From Straminergon stramineum (lineage: Eukaryota > Streptophyta > Bryopsida > Hypnales > Calliergonaceae), in contig OY987267.1 in NCBI GenBank assembly GCA_963920665.1, forward strand, positions 8,370,001 through 8,434,000: 64,000 nt of DNA, in the 5' to 3' direction. The notes beneath the pieces are model-generated. The model worked only from the letters and a program-made list of their open reading frames with translations, was not told where the DNA came from and did not search any database. The position numbers and the translations under genes were made by a program. The stretch's first letter is position 1. Every line of letters begins with the position of its first letter. Positions 10,536-22,727 of this stretch are shown here, piece by piece.

Positions 10536-13500
10536 CTAAATGTGAACTAAACTATCATGATAAAAGTATGTGAAAAAGTATAACTTCAGCACCAAAGCCA
10601 AGCCGAGCTGCAATACTGCCGAACTAGTGACAATAAGGAACCACCGTTCACTTGCTGTCTTGATGTGCGTCCGAATATTGATAGCCAGGAAACCAGCGGA
10701 CATGACTGCGGCCACTCCCACCACCACCCACCTCATAATATCCCATGGGACAACGCAGAGAAACTGATAATCCACAAGAAAAACAATTGGATCAGCTCCG
10801 GGAAAACTGTGGTGTGAATTCTCGAAATTCGAGCCCCCAAGAACTGCATGGTGAACATTGTCACTACCAATAATAAGTAGCATATAATTAAAATAGGTGC
10901 GGAGTAGCGTACCGAGGCTGGAATGAAGACAAAAAGAGAGTATCCGTAGAGGCACCAGAGCTGCACAAGGCCTGAAACAACACCCAAGTACTTCAAGAGA
11001 AAGTACAGGCCCAAAGGTATCACCGCCACGTAACCATAGAACATAAAGGCTGCCCATGACACTTTGTTCACGTCGTAATGCCAAGACGCGGCGTTAGTAG
11101 ACAAGTATGCTGCAAAGTTCCCCAATGCCGCTGTTACAAACACCAGCGTAGAGCAGATCCAAAACGGTCCATACCTGTACCGAAAGATATAGAAGATAAT
11201 CAGGTGCAGATACCTTAAATTCAATAAACTTGCAATCATGATTGTTAGCAAAAAATTCAAAATACTTCAATTGTAAGATACAAACATGAAAGAAAGAGAA
11301 ACACAAGCTTACATGTCAGGATTGTGACTGGTTTTCTCAATAAAATCACCCTTAAAGGGGAATAGAGAATCCCGAACACGCCCTAGAACGTCCGAAGTGT
11401 CTACATTAAAGTAGGGTCGATAAGAAACAACGCTGAAGTAGCTCTGCCACCCTGAAGCCGCTGAAGATTCACCATTACCTCCTTGACTTCCAGAGCCGGG
11501 CTTTGAAAATGAATCTGCTCGTAAAATGGACTCGCAGTGAGGAAAACGAATATAGGAGACACAGTAGAAGCACGATAAACCAGATGCATGTAACTGAGAA
11601 TGAAATAACAAGGTGCATGATTAGGGATAAATAATGATGAGAATATAGATTCAAATAACAGTAGCTTTGACAACGATACTCAAGATCTTACTCATGAAGT
11701 ACATCACCAAAGTTGTCAGCAATACATAGTTACACATTTTCTCCAAGAAATAATTAGGACACTCGAAGCAATGAGTGTCACTAGAAACTTCAGTTGCAAT
11801 GAAACACATACTTGACACGCAAAGCAAGACCTACGCTCTGAGTAGCATACCCGATCAACATTACAGTGCTTAGAGAGCATGCACACATTCTCAGGCGCAA
11901 AAATTTCAATCTTCATTATCTATGTTAGAGGTCCACATGTTGCTTTAGCACTCACCCTTTCGAGGCATCTTGATACTTTAGAATCGTTGATAGAGATTCA
12001 TTTCGCGATAAAATTATTCAGGATTTGTGATTTATTCTGCATATTCTTTACTCCTTCCAGCCATTCAGATCCATCACTGAGCCACCTCACCTAATAGCAT
12101 GCTTGAGGTAACCGATGTATAGCCCGTTGAATAAGACAACGATGTACGGTGAAACACTATATCATTGGAAGAAACAGCAGAGAGGAAATTTGATCGACAT
12201 CCTAAGAAAATTAAGAAAGGGAAAAAGACTACTTACCATCAGCATCCCGGGGGGGCTGAAATGATCCGACGACTTGGCCTCGAGTATCATTTGGGGGAAA
12301 AGTTTGTAGATTAGATTCTGCAAAATTAAGAAGCAACGACAATATTTAGCCATCGCGATTTGGCATTTTCACTTTTCTACTGAAAGACTGAGTAGACTGC
12401 GTAAGCTTCGTACGAACAAGTTCAGCTTACATACAAGATTATAAAGAATTCCGCATCAATTTCACACCCTGAATGAGCGTATCCTTCAGACAGAAATCCT
12501 CGAGCTAAGCGTGAAATTTCCTCACCTTGAAACTGCAACACTCGATCCGAACTTGCGGCCACCTGGGAAACAACAACAATAACAACACCGAAGTCGTCCA
12601 ATATAAGTAACTTATTTTAAGCGACTCCAATCTTCTATTAAACCTCGACTCTTGTTGTGACATAAACAAATGAACTTTACAATCTCATTTTAAGATGAAT
12701 TTCTCAGCATCAGGAAGGATCACACCACCGATACCAAATCTTGTTCCTCCATGTTAGACTAAGAAAGATCAATTCGAAAGAAAAATAAATTCTAGGCGGC
12801 ATAGCTGACACAGAATTCCAGATCAGAAAAGGGGAACACGATACTAACAGAAACTCAAAATCGTATAAGAGATATTTGGACGCGGGTGTCTACAACCCTA
12901 GCACAACGCTGGACAATCAACGGCAGTGGCATGTCGTTACGGTAAAGGAGCCATATCCTAGGTACAGATCCAAAGTCGCTAACCGCATTTTAACGACTAA
13001 GAGAAGAGCAGCAACTCTGAATTCTCTTAAATTTCGATTCTCGTTGGTATATAAAGAAATGAATTTAACAAATATTGCTGCAAGACAGAAGCCCTATATT
13101 ACAAGTATAAAACCAAAGCAGGACTGCTCACACGGCAAATCGAAAATCTCATCCCTCGACCTAAGAAAAAGATGTGTTCGACTGGAGGAAAATTTTACCA
13201 GGAAGAAAAGGAAATCCTAAACGGCAGAAAATGGCAGATTGGAAACGGGGAAGACAATACTATCGGAAACTCAAAGATCTTTCCAATACGCACAAAGAGA
13301 TACCGAGTCACAAGCGTCAACAACCCTAACACCACGCGGGACAATCAACAATAGCACTCTGCAAAGAACACCACGACCTGCGAACCCTCGCGCATCCTCG
13401 AGTTTAACCTAACAAGCTCCTCATCCCAACACTCCACGTCTGGACTCCAAATCCCTTCAAAACTGTCCATGATCTATCCCTCACACTCATTAAGCCAAAA

Positions 13501-13704
13501 GAAAACGCCACACTGCCAGAAAGATTGTCCCGCTCAGCCAACATTGGCAGAAATTAATCAATCGAGACACGCATTCGCCAAACGTCAACCCTTGCCCCGC
13601 CATGTCGCCTGTCAAATCCATCCTACAGAAGAAAAGAAGAAAAGCGTTACCGGCACAGATCCGGAGACAATCTCGTTGCCGAGACTGTGGTACCCGTTGG
13701 ACAT
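10536..13704 (-). CDS. YIPF1/2-like Yip1-domain integral membrane protein
   Basis: Six exons on the minus strand: 13704-13651, 12562-12526, 12317-12237, 11514-11313, 11174-10913 and 10763-10536, giving 287 residues. The N-terminus MSNGYHSLGNEIVSGSVP, then SNLQTFPP and the YFNVDTSDVL and SLFPFKGDF motifs, matches plant YIPF1/2-type proteins. The C-terminal half carries YGPFWICSTLVF, YDVNKVSWAAF, FYGYV, LCLYGYSLFVFIPAS-like and THIK motifs with about five membrane segments. The family resides in Golgi/ER membranes and works with Rab GTPases in vesicle traffic. All splice sites are GT-AG and all phases agree; length matches the roughly 280-residue family. Intron 1 is long (1,088 bp) and contains diverged tandem repeats. 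Promoter, exon 1, intron 1 and exon 2 are duplicated in inverted orientation at 17428-18833. Confidence 0.93.
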
Positions 13705-13946
13705 CTTGCCCCGTCGTCGTTGTCGTCACACTGCGTCTACCGAGGGTTGATGAAAGGAAACGAAAGAAACTGCCCGACGGAGCTGCAGAGGCACACCCCC
13801 GACGCAGCAGCAACAGAAGATTTGCTCGGGTTGTCAAGAATGTGGAGACGGAGGGAACGGGGGAGGGAGTGGATCTGCTGGGGATGGTGGCGTCACTCAA
13901 GCTTCATCGCCATGGCCGATGCGAACGCTGCGACAGGGTTCGTTCC
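12512..13946. repeat. Left arm of inverted duplication (Yip1 gene 5' end)
   Basis: Pairs with 17428-18833 in reverse complement. From about 13290 to 13946 the two arms are almost identical: the 136-codon open frame 13900-13490 is repeated without amino-acid change. From 12512 to about 13290 they match only in patches with indels, except for exon 2 and its borders (12512-12575), which match closely again. The arm holds exon 2, intron 1, exon 1, 5' leader and promoter of the Yip1 gene. The intron part is itself an approximate tandem duplication with a unit of about 400 bp (12.60-13.00 and 13.00-13.40 kb). Confidence 0.92.
13893..13913 (-). promoter_or_regulatory. Upstream ORF of six codons in the Yip1 gene leader
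   Basis: ATG in a GGCC context starts MAMKLE followed by TGA, 189 bases upstream of the main start at 13704. The same uORF is conserved in the inverted copy (17461-17481, plus strand). If transcribed it may damp translation; no transcript start is known. Confidence 0.4.
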
Positions 13947-14437
13947 TTCGTTCAGACGGAGAACAGACGGGGATCTAATAATAGCACTTGCATTAGTTTT
14001 TCGAGCGTGTACGTGGGCAGTACTTCGTATTACATACCCTGACCTCCTTAATGTCACAGATTAGTAGGCCAAATTGCACATGATCAAATGGAGTTCTGAA
14101 GTTGCATGTAGAAGTGACTTTAAAGAAGTATTTGGGTAGGGTGCGTCTTGAAGGAGGTCTAGCACGTTTTTGCATGTTATAGACCTTTTATTATCACATT
14201 TGTATGCAATTTCCATTGCATAACAAAATGGGATAGATAGACTTCATAATAAGTTGTAAAATTTTTACATTAATTTTTTTAGTATTTGATGAGAGAACAA
14301 TGAATTTAATATTATGGAAGGTAATATTGAAAAAGTTTGGATGTGTCATGGTTCTAGTTTCAAAAACATTGTGATAATAGGAGTTGGATTAACAAAGAAT
14401 GTAATTGAATACAAATGTGGACAAAATAGTTTGAATA

Positions 14438-14667
14438 TTAACCTTTAAACGTTAACATGGACATTTTGTGTCCGATGGATGACAAAGAATCTCTCTATAT
14501 GGGACATAATTGCGACTATTTATCCTCGATATTTTGTGAGAAAAGAGTAGGTCTTCTACATTAGTATGACTTCCAATGAATATTTTTGGATTTTCTAAAG
14601 TAGATGATGTCACACAGTTCCAAAAGGGAGTATTTCCACAATCACCTGTCCATCCTTTACGGGTTAA
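14438..14667 (+). mobile_element. TTAA-flanked MITE, family A, copy 2
   Basis: Starts TTAACCTTTAAACGTTAAC and ends CCTTTACGGGTTAA; 230 bp. It shares GATGGATGACAAAGAATC, ATGATGTCACAC and GTTCCAAAAG with the other family members. Confidence 0.8.
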
Positions 14668-16914
14668 CAAATAAATGTAACTTAAAAAAAGGGGATCAAG
14701 GTGAATTTTTTTACAAATTGTATAAGGAAAAATAAATAAATATAAAGTATACAATATTTTACTCTTAACCTCTATGTTCTTCACAATAGATTTCCCTTCT
14801 TAGCAAATGAGGATTAGTTTTGACTACAAAATTTATCTTGCACTATTAGGGGATTTTATTCAATATGGGATTTTGTAAGGTAACTTTGGAAATTTTACAA
14901 ATTTTTTGCATGTTTTTGACATTCATGTTATGTTTTCAAAGGGTCTATTCATGTTGTACGGCTAAAAATGCAAAAAGAAAGTATATGAGATGCTTCAAAT
15001 AGGAATCGATTGACAAACCAAGAATGGAATAAACTCCTTCAAATTCTCAATATTTACTTTAATTTCTTTAGATTCATGAATGCTCATGGATGTATAAAAT
15101 CTTTGAGAATTTCCACATCTAAATGCTAAAAACTTCAAGGGATTCCATATGTAGGGAACTCAATATTTTATGAATTTTCAAAATTGAAAACATAGGATAC
15201 CCACTTATACCATTAGACTCCCCCTTAAATGGCCACTCTTGAAGCAAAAATGCTTCAATTCCCATTGGTTGCCTCAAAAATCTTTTTAACTCCCATTACT
15301 TGCCCTTGAGAGATTGTAGTGGTTTCAGGGGATGTAGTCACTCTTATGTTACCTTTCTATGATCCTTTGAAGACATCTCATAGGTGGCGAGTTTGGGTGC
15401 TTCTACCTTAAACAAATAATTCTATTACTTGTTAGCATTGTTGTTTGGACATTCATTGACAAGCATAGTATTCATATGGGATACTTGAAGAATCAAAACT
15501 TGTAAGGCTACTAATTGAAAAAGTTGAATAATTGAAACAAATTTGAATATAGAAGATTCTTTTCATTGCAAGAAAAAATATAAAAAGATTTTTATTTTTT
15601 GTCATAGTAAAGAATCATATTTCTCAAATTGATTGTATTCACAAACTTATCACTTTTACTTATATTAAATTAATATTTTAATAAATTATGTGATAGAAAC
15701 TTGAAAAATATGTATAGTAATTTAGCAATTGTAATGGAGTGGTTGTTCAAATTAATATCTAATGGTTCATCAAATTTCATTAAATTATCACTTGGGTAAA
15801 AAATTGTGTGTAACTTTTTGAAGAAGTTTTCTCATCAATATAATATATATTACTCCAACCATTTGGAATTTGATGTACACGAAGATTTTGTTCATTTAGT
15901 ATCCCCACATCAAGCTTCAAAAAGCCATTTCAAGTGACACCTAAATTACACACCTTCTTTAGAAGAAAGACTATGTACTAACTACAACTATTATTTGGGG
16001 TAGGAGAAAAAGGGTGGAAAGAATGGTGGATAAGAATGGAATTAGTATGGGGTGAAGGAGTTGGTGCTAGGGAAAGTTCATGATTGTATGCTAGGAAACG
16101 TTTGATTATTTTCCAATTTTCATTTGAATAAGAGAATGTAAGTTGTATATTTGATGGCAAATTTGTTAATGTTTTTAAGCATATTGTTCATGGATGAAAT
16201 TGGAATGTCTTGTTGGTAAAGTATTTGTGATGAAGGCCATCAAGAAAAATTGTGGAGCATACAAAAGGCCTTTTGTTTCGTTGGTTGCCTGTCCATATTG
16301 GTGTTTGTGCTTGTCAATGAAAGAAATTATAGTAGATATGGATGATGAGTGTACACTTTGGATATAGGAAGAAGAGGCAATCAATAAGGATGTGTGTTGT
16401 GCCATGGGGGCCATTAATTATAACTATGAGTGGTTGATTCTTAATCACTATCTTGTTTATAGATAATTTATAATTAAAATTGAAAATATTCCTAAATACT
16501 CCAAGAATATCTATATTATTGATTCATCTAGAACATTGTTTCTTTCCTTCCATTGATATATTATATGATTTTTCTTCAATGAATATCAATTGGATGAAAG
16601 ACATTTCTTAAGGCATTCATCATTTAACTAATGGATAGTTGAAAATTTAGAGATTAATGTCAATTTGACACGCAACGACAAAACTCTTTCAAATCACATG
16701 CCATTACGCCACCTAATTTGTGACATTAAGGAAATCAAAGTGTATTTTATGACATAGTGTCCAAGCATACACTCAAAGAATGAATATACGTGTTCATTAT
16801 TAAATCCCCTTCTATTTACTATTTAGCCGACCTTTACTGAATTTTGGAAAAAGTGCTAAGATGTCAATCACTTACATTGTCCTTGATCAATTGGGTGGAA
16901 TCAACGGTGGGATC

Positions 16915-17139
16915 TTAACCCTTGAACACTAGGTTGGTGACCATGGAACTCAAGCATTTTGGAACCGTGTGACATCATCTACTTTAAAAAAATCAAAAAT
17001 ACGCATAGGGAGTCACTATAGAAGATCTTTCCTTTTCACCCCTAATTCCGAAGATGAATAGTTTCACTTCTTTCCTACATACGAGAATTCCTTGTCATTC
17101 ATTGGACGAAAAACATCCACCTCGACGTTTAGGGGTTAA
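16915..17139 (-). mobile_element. TTAA-flanked MITE, family A, copy 3 (reverse orientation)
   Basis: Bounded by TTAACCCTTGAACAC and CGACGTTTAGGGGTTAA; 225 bp, inverted relative to copies 1 and 2. Its internal sequence TTCCGAAGATGAATAG is the unoccupied counterpart of the insertion site seen inside copy 4 (49582-50057). Confidence 0.8.
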
Positions 17140-17427
17140 GTAAATAGACTCTTCATTTAAGCCAACCCTTTAAGGATTGGAATTTCTTTCCTTTTTATCT
17201 TATGTTGGCGAAGTAAAGGATTTCAATATTCATCCATCTTTTAGACCAAAAAACACTCTTCAATTGTATTCTTGCATTATTTCATCCAATATTCGAGACC
17301 TCATCCATATTTTAAAATTAAAATAGAAGTAAAAAAGTTGGCAAAGAAACTAGCAGTACCATAATTTGACAGAAAGTAGAAATTTACTAAGAAATGTTGC
17401 AAATTGGTTTGTCTCATAGTGCACCAC

Positions 17428-18833
17428 GGAACGAGTCCTGTCGCAGCGTTTGCATCGGCCATGGCGATGAAGCTTGAGTGACGCCACCATCCCCAGCAGA
17501 TCCACTCCCTCCCCCGTTCCCTCCGTCTCCACATTCTTGACAACCCGAGCAAATCTTCTGTTGCTGCTGCGTCGGGGGTGTGCCTCTGCAGCTCCGTCGG
17601 GCAGTTTCTTTCGTTTCCTTTCATCAACCCTCGGCAGACGCAGTGTGACGACAACGACGACGGGGCAAGATGTCCAACGGGTACCACAGTCTCGGCAACG
17701 AGATTGTCTCCGGATCTGTGCCGGTAACGCTTTTCTTCTTTTCTTCTGTAGGATGGATTTGACAGGCGACATGGCGGGGCAAGGGTTGACGTTTGGCGAA
17801 TGCGTGTCTCGATTGATTAATTTCTGCCAATGTTGGCTGAGCGGGACAATCTTTCTGGCAGTGTGGCGTTTTCTTTTGGCTTAATGAGTGTGAGGGATAG
17901 ATCATGGACAGTTTTGAAGGGATTTGGAGTCCAGACGTGGAGTGTTGGGATGAGGAGCTTGTTAGGTTAAACTCGAGGATGCGCGAGGGTTCGCAGGTCG
18001 TGGTGTTCTTTGCAGAGTGCTATTGTTGATTGTCCCGCGTGGTGTTAGGGTTGTTGACGCTTGTGACTCGGCATCTCTTTATGCGCATTGGAAAGATTTT
18101 TGAAATTGTATAAACTTCGCCGGCTCCAACCTGCAAGTCTCTGCCGTTTAGGATTTAGTTTCGTACCTGGCTTATTTTCCCTGCAGTCTGCAATATTTCG
18201 AAGGCGAGATTTGCGATTGGTCGCATGATCAATCCCGGTTTGGTTTTATACTGGAGGCATTGGTCTTACAAGAAAGATTGTTAAATTCATTTGTTTGTAT
18301 GCCAACAAGAGACGAAGTTTAAGAGAATTCAGAGTCGCTGTACTTTTCTTTGTCGTTGAAATGAGCTTATCTACTTTAGATCTGTACGCAGGATATGGTT
18401 CCTTTGGAGAACTGCATGACTCTGTCTTTGATGTTACAGGGTTATAGACGTCCGTGACGAAGTATCTCTTATTTTCTTTTGAGTGTCTGTTGGTATCATC
18501 TTCCGCGTTTCCAATTTGGAATTCACTGTCAACATTGCCGTCGAGAATTATTATTTTTCCTTAATTAATTTTTCCTTCATTCAAATGCATCGTAGTCTAA
18601 TCTGGAACGAGATTTGGTATTGGTGGTGTGATCCTCCCTGACGGTGCGACTTTCGTCTTCTGATGAGATTGGTAAGTTCAGTTGTTTATGTCTCAATAAG
18701 AATCGAGGTTTAAGAGATGATTGGGGTTACCGTAAATAATTTATTTATATTGGATGACTTCATTGTTGCTGTTTCCCAGGTGGCCGCAAGTTCGGATCGA
18801 GTTTTGCAGTTTCAAGTTGAGGAAATTTCAAGC
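17428..18833. repeat. Right arm of inverted duplication (Yip1-derived 5' end in front of the methyltransferase)
   Basis: Reverse complement of 12512-13946. It carries a copy of the Yip1 promoter and leader, exon 1 with start at 17670 and donor after 17723, a diverged intron, an acceptor before 18780, and exon 2. The match ends 14 bases into Yip1 intron 2, at about 18833. In this arm the exon-2 donor reads CAAG then TTGAGG instead of GTGAGG. Confidence 0.92.
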
Positions 18834-20353
18834 TTTTCTAGTGGTCCTGGAGAAGTGACAAGTCATGCGTGGTCTTCTTTGCAGGTTGCATTGCGAAGTG
18901 CATCCATCTCGCTTGTAGCTCGGCATCCAGATGTTTATGAGCCGTGTGATGATTCCTTCGTTCTGGTGGATGCTTTGCTGGCCGAGAAAATGAAGCTTTT
19001 GGAGCAGCGCCCGAGCCTTTGTTTGGAGGTTGGATGCGGTAGCGGTTATGTCATCACCTCACTAGCATTGATCCTTGGTGATGATGTGAATGCCCAGTTT
19101 CTTGCAACGGACATCAGTCGGGTGATTATCTATCTTTCTTTTGTTTTTTGTTTTTTTGTTTTGTTTTGCGGTTTGATTTCTAACGTATGGATGCGCTCCG
19201 GACTCCCATGCGTTAATGCTAGGCACATTTTTTGTCTTAGCTTCGTTATTGGTTAGTCCTTTCGTTACGTTAGGAACCCTTAGCTTTTCAGAACAAAGCT
19301 ATTTTTTGATTGTGCCTATGTCTACAACGCGTTGTTTTCTTATCATTACCAGCCTGGTTGACATCTGTGATGGGAATATAAAAGCAACATGTTGGTGTAT
19401 CATTTAATTTCAGGTTTTTCTCCGAGCTTCATTGAATGTTTACTCCTTCACAGACGGCGGCACAGGTGACACGTGAAACCTTATCAGCCCATGGTATTCA
19501 GGCAGACGTAGTAGTCACCGACTTGGTACACGGACTGGAGAAACGATTGGCCGGTTCAGTCGACGTTCTCTTGTTCAACCCTCCTTATGTCCCCACTCCT
19601 GAGCACGAGGTATATTTGCTGGTCAATCAGATCCACCTTGCATCCATTCCATCAATATGTAAGATGACAATGAGTAATTTTGTTCAAAATAAGGTGGAAG
19701 AGGTTATCTTGTCTCTTCTCAATGGCAGGTATCTATTCTGGTTCTTGGGGCTGTGGGTTTATTCTTTTAATGATTTTCTTGATTTCAGGTGGGTGCTGCA
19801 GGCATTGCTGCAGCATGGGCAGGGGGTGAGAGGGGCAGAGTTGTGATTGATCGCATGTTAACCATGGTAGACAACCTGTTATCGAATAAGGGTTGGTTCT
19901 ACATGGTTACCTTGACAGCAAATAATCCGAGTGAAATATGTCAGATCATGAAAAAGAAAGGTTTTGCATCTCGAATTGTTCTTCAGGTGATTTTCACATC
20001 CTACAGAACTGTTGTGGCATCTTGGTCGTATTGGTGATTCTTTTGCCTGACGACGGATAATGATCATTCTGCAGTTTCTTGTATGTGGGAAATGTGGTTG
20101 TCGTGGTTGCAAGGTTCTATTAATTTCTTTTGACCTCTGGTAGATGATCTTAAGTGGTGCGTGAGAAGCAGTGTAATTCAATAGCTGTGTGACAATGGCT
20201 CTTTTTTGTACTTCTCATATTGAATTGTTTTCACAGTGGTTTCCTTGGCAGCATTTATAAAGACAGGCTAATGTGTGGTATTTTTGGGTGCAGCGATACA
20301 CTGAGGAAGAGAATTTGCATATACTGAAGTTCTGGAGAGGGACTTGCTTGTGA
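17670..20353 (+). CDS. HemK/PrmC-N6AMT1-like glutamine methyltransferase with a Yip1-derived N-terminus
   Basis: Proposed exons: 17670-17723, 18780-19121, 19454-19609, 19789-19986 and 20294-20353, giving 269 residues with all phases closing. The catalytic part matches the plant/eukaryote N6AMT1 (Mtq2-type) family: HPDVYEPCDDSF, LEVGCGSGYVITSL (SAM-binding loop), LATDIS, FNPPYVPTPEHE (the NPPY catalytic motif), WAGGERGRVVID and KKGFASRIV. This enzyme type methylates the GGQ glutamine of peptide-chain release factors. Exon 1 (18 codons), 12 codons of exon 2 and 5 codons from former intron sequence come from the Yip1 gene duplicate. Native family members begin only about 10 residues before HPDVYEP, so the extra N-terminus is new. 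Alternatives are a start at 18717 by reading through the upstream acceptor, or splicing of exon 1 directly to the acceptor before GTTGCATTG (18885), which is also in frame. Confidence 0.85.
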
Positions 20354-22727
20354 TAACGTGTGCAAGTCAGAGAGATGGGGTGGTGGCGCTACACATCCGT
20401 CTTCATTTTTCTGAACACTGTCTGGCTTGCATGTGGGAGTTGATATTGGAGGAGTTCAGGTAATGCAGAAGAGATGTGTCGTAATTGGATGCTTCGCCTT
20501 GATCTTGCACTAACCCCTTGGACGGCGCAGCTCTCCTCTCCTCTTAGGGGGGACTCAGACGAAAAGCCAAACAGAAAATTACCGAACTTATGTCAATTGC
20601 GGTATGTTGCTACAGGTTGTTGTGGTTGCAGTCTTGCGGACTTGTAGATAATGGTGAGGCCTAATTGGTGCAGATGTCATGAATTATACAGAGTGTGAGG
20701 AAGTGCTTCCCAGGGAGTACTGTGCTGTTCCGTTGTAGAAAACATCTGCATCAGTCTGGAGTCTAGCAACTTACCCTAATGCCCTGTGGGTGTTCTGTGA
20801 CAACTGGTGATGATCTGCACTTGCGATGTGTTTCGTTACCGTGTCAAACAACCGTAAAGCATTACTTAATCTGGTCCAACGAATGAGTTTGTGACTAATT
20901 GCAGGCATTGAGACATTTTGATGTTGTTTGACGGTGATATCGTCTTTGATGACCTTCGGATCCTATGGATCTTGAGGTTACTATTGAGACGGACGAAGAT
21001 AAATTGCTCCTGCTACGAAATTATCCTTCGGAGGAATTTCCGTCTACTAGAAACTGCATAGAAGCGCAGTTGTCAACTAAGGTAGGAACTTAAGGACACC
21101 CAAACTCGGCACATCTGCTGTTATGCATGGTTCCTAGTATTGGAGTAGACTCATCGGTTTCTCAAAATGTTCTTGTTGGCGATTGTTGGCGAATGAAAGA
21201 GGGTTCCAGCACACCAGAGAATGCATTATGTGGATACCATATGCAAACTTTAATGGAGTAAAAGTTATACTTTCTGTTATTGTTTTTATTGACGGGGGAG
21301 GTATATGTTAATTTAGACTATAAGGTCTGTGTCCTACCATAAAGATTGCAAAACCCCCATGTTTTCCATTTAAGTAACCCCATTTCAAATGCAATCTTAC
21401 ATAATTCAAATGCCATTGTGTTTCCTCACGATTACGATAAACATTCCACATCTCAATTTCAAAAAATCAGAACTCTACTTTTGATGAATTTTAAATATTA
21501 AATTTCATGGTTTGACATGAAAATTCATTGAAAATTGTTAGCCATGTAACATAGATATCATACATCTTAGGATAATATAAAAGTATGTCTATGGAGAATT
21601 TGATATTGGGATGTTGTTAATCCAAATTTTATAAAGTTCTATATTATAATTATATTTGTCAATGGCCAAGTAGATTAAAAATTTAACACTTTCCAAAAAC
21701 TTTAGATGCCACTCTTCCCTTATTTGGAGGTGTCAAATGACTCTTATATAATTGCTTGCATATCAAAAAAGATATTGTAACTTCTAAATATTTTGTCCAA
21801 AGCATTCACCTCTAAATTTAGATGTTGTTATAAGCTTAATTTCAATGAATGCATTGTTTCATTTCATACTTTTAGTTGCAAATAAAGGAGTCACAAAATA
21901 TTGCAATTTATTACCTAGCAATGATTTTTTTTGAGAGAAAATTATGGAAAAAATGCTCTCCTTTCATGATTGCTAATTTGCTAAAAATTCATGGAACAAT
22001 ATCACTACAAAATCATGGGCTAATAGAGCTAACCGTATAGTAAATCCCAATTTGTAGAAGGGGTGTCAGAGGAAGGTTTAACTAAAAATAGTTAAAAGAA
22101 ACATAACACCAAACTCCACCAAACTCCATCAAACCAATTTGGGGTGCTTCAAAGAATTTTGTCCATTGTTTTTCTCAAACTCCAACTCTTGGTCCCTCCT
22201 TGCACACACTTTACAAGGAATTCTAATATTGCTTATTTTTGGATGAATGCACACACTTTTGGATAAAATAATATGTTTTCATCTACATTTGCATCTTACA
22301 TCCATGCTCATGAAAGCAAATAGCTCCATCACTCCACTCTCTGGGTCTCTCAAAATATCTGAACGGAAAGCTCCCTTTGGGTCAAATTGCACCAGGCAGA
22401 TCTCATCAACTGAAAGAGCAACTACCATACCCGCCCCAATACAGTTGAGAACTAGTGTACCTGATACCCGTCGGGTCAGGACAGATGTCATACGCGATAG
22501 CAAAAGGTCCATGACCGAACTTGATCTCTTCCCGACCAATAAGCTTTCTAGGAACGCCAGCTCCTCCCGCCCTATTCAATTGAGAACCGGAACATACCCA
22601 TCCGACCACGACAGGAGCAAAAGGGCGAACCTGTAGACACTGCGAGACAGGACTTCCATTCTGTTTCTGGCGGAGCCGGTGTGTGAGAGGATTGAATTTT
22701 GCGGCACAATCCCATTTTCGGGTAGCG
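20354..22727. other. 3' flank of the methyltransferase gene and AT-rich intergenic DNA
   Basis: 20354 to about 21100 keeps gene-like composition and may be 3' untranslated sequence. A 42-codon ORF at 20965-21093 begins MDLEVTIETDEDK and has a possible donor near its end, but nothing identifies it. 21250-22240 is AT-rich without features. Confidence 0.5.

Larger units (their letters stand above)
13947..17427. other. AT-rich spacer between the two inverted arms
   Basis: About 3.5 kb without recognisable genes, separating the head-to-head promoters. It contains two TTAA-flanked MITEs (14438-14667 and 16915-17139) listed separately. Composition is sharply more AT-rich than both arms. Confidence 0.75.

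Noticed and set aside
13490..13900. 136-codon open frame on the minus strand, repeated at 17474-17884 on the plus strand
   Set aside because: It overlaps the Yip1 leader and exon 1 in another frame, lacks a recognisable domain, and its conservation is explained by the near-identical inverted arms.
20965..21093. 42-codon frame starting MDLEVTIETDEDK
   Set aside because: Looks codon-like but lies in the probable 3' flank of the methyltransferase gene, and no further exons were found; kept only as a note.
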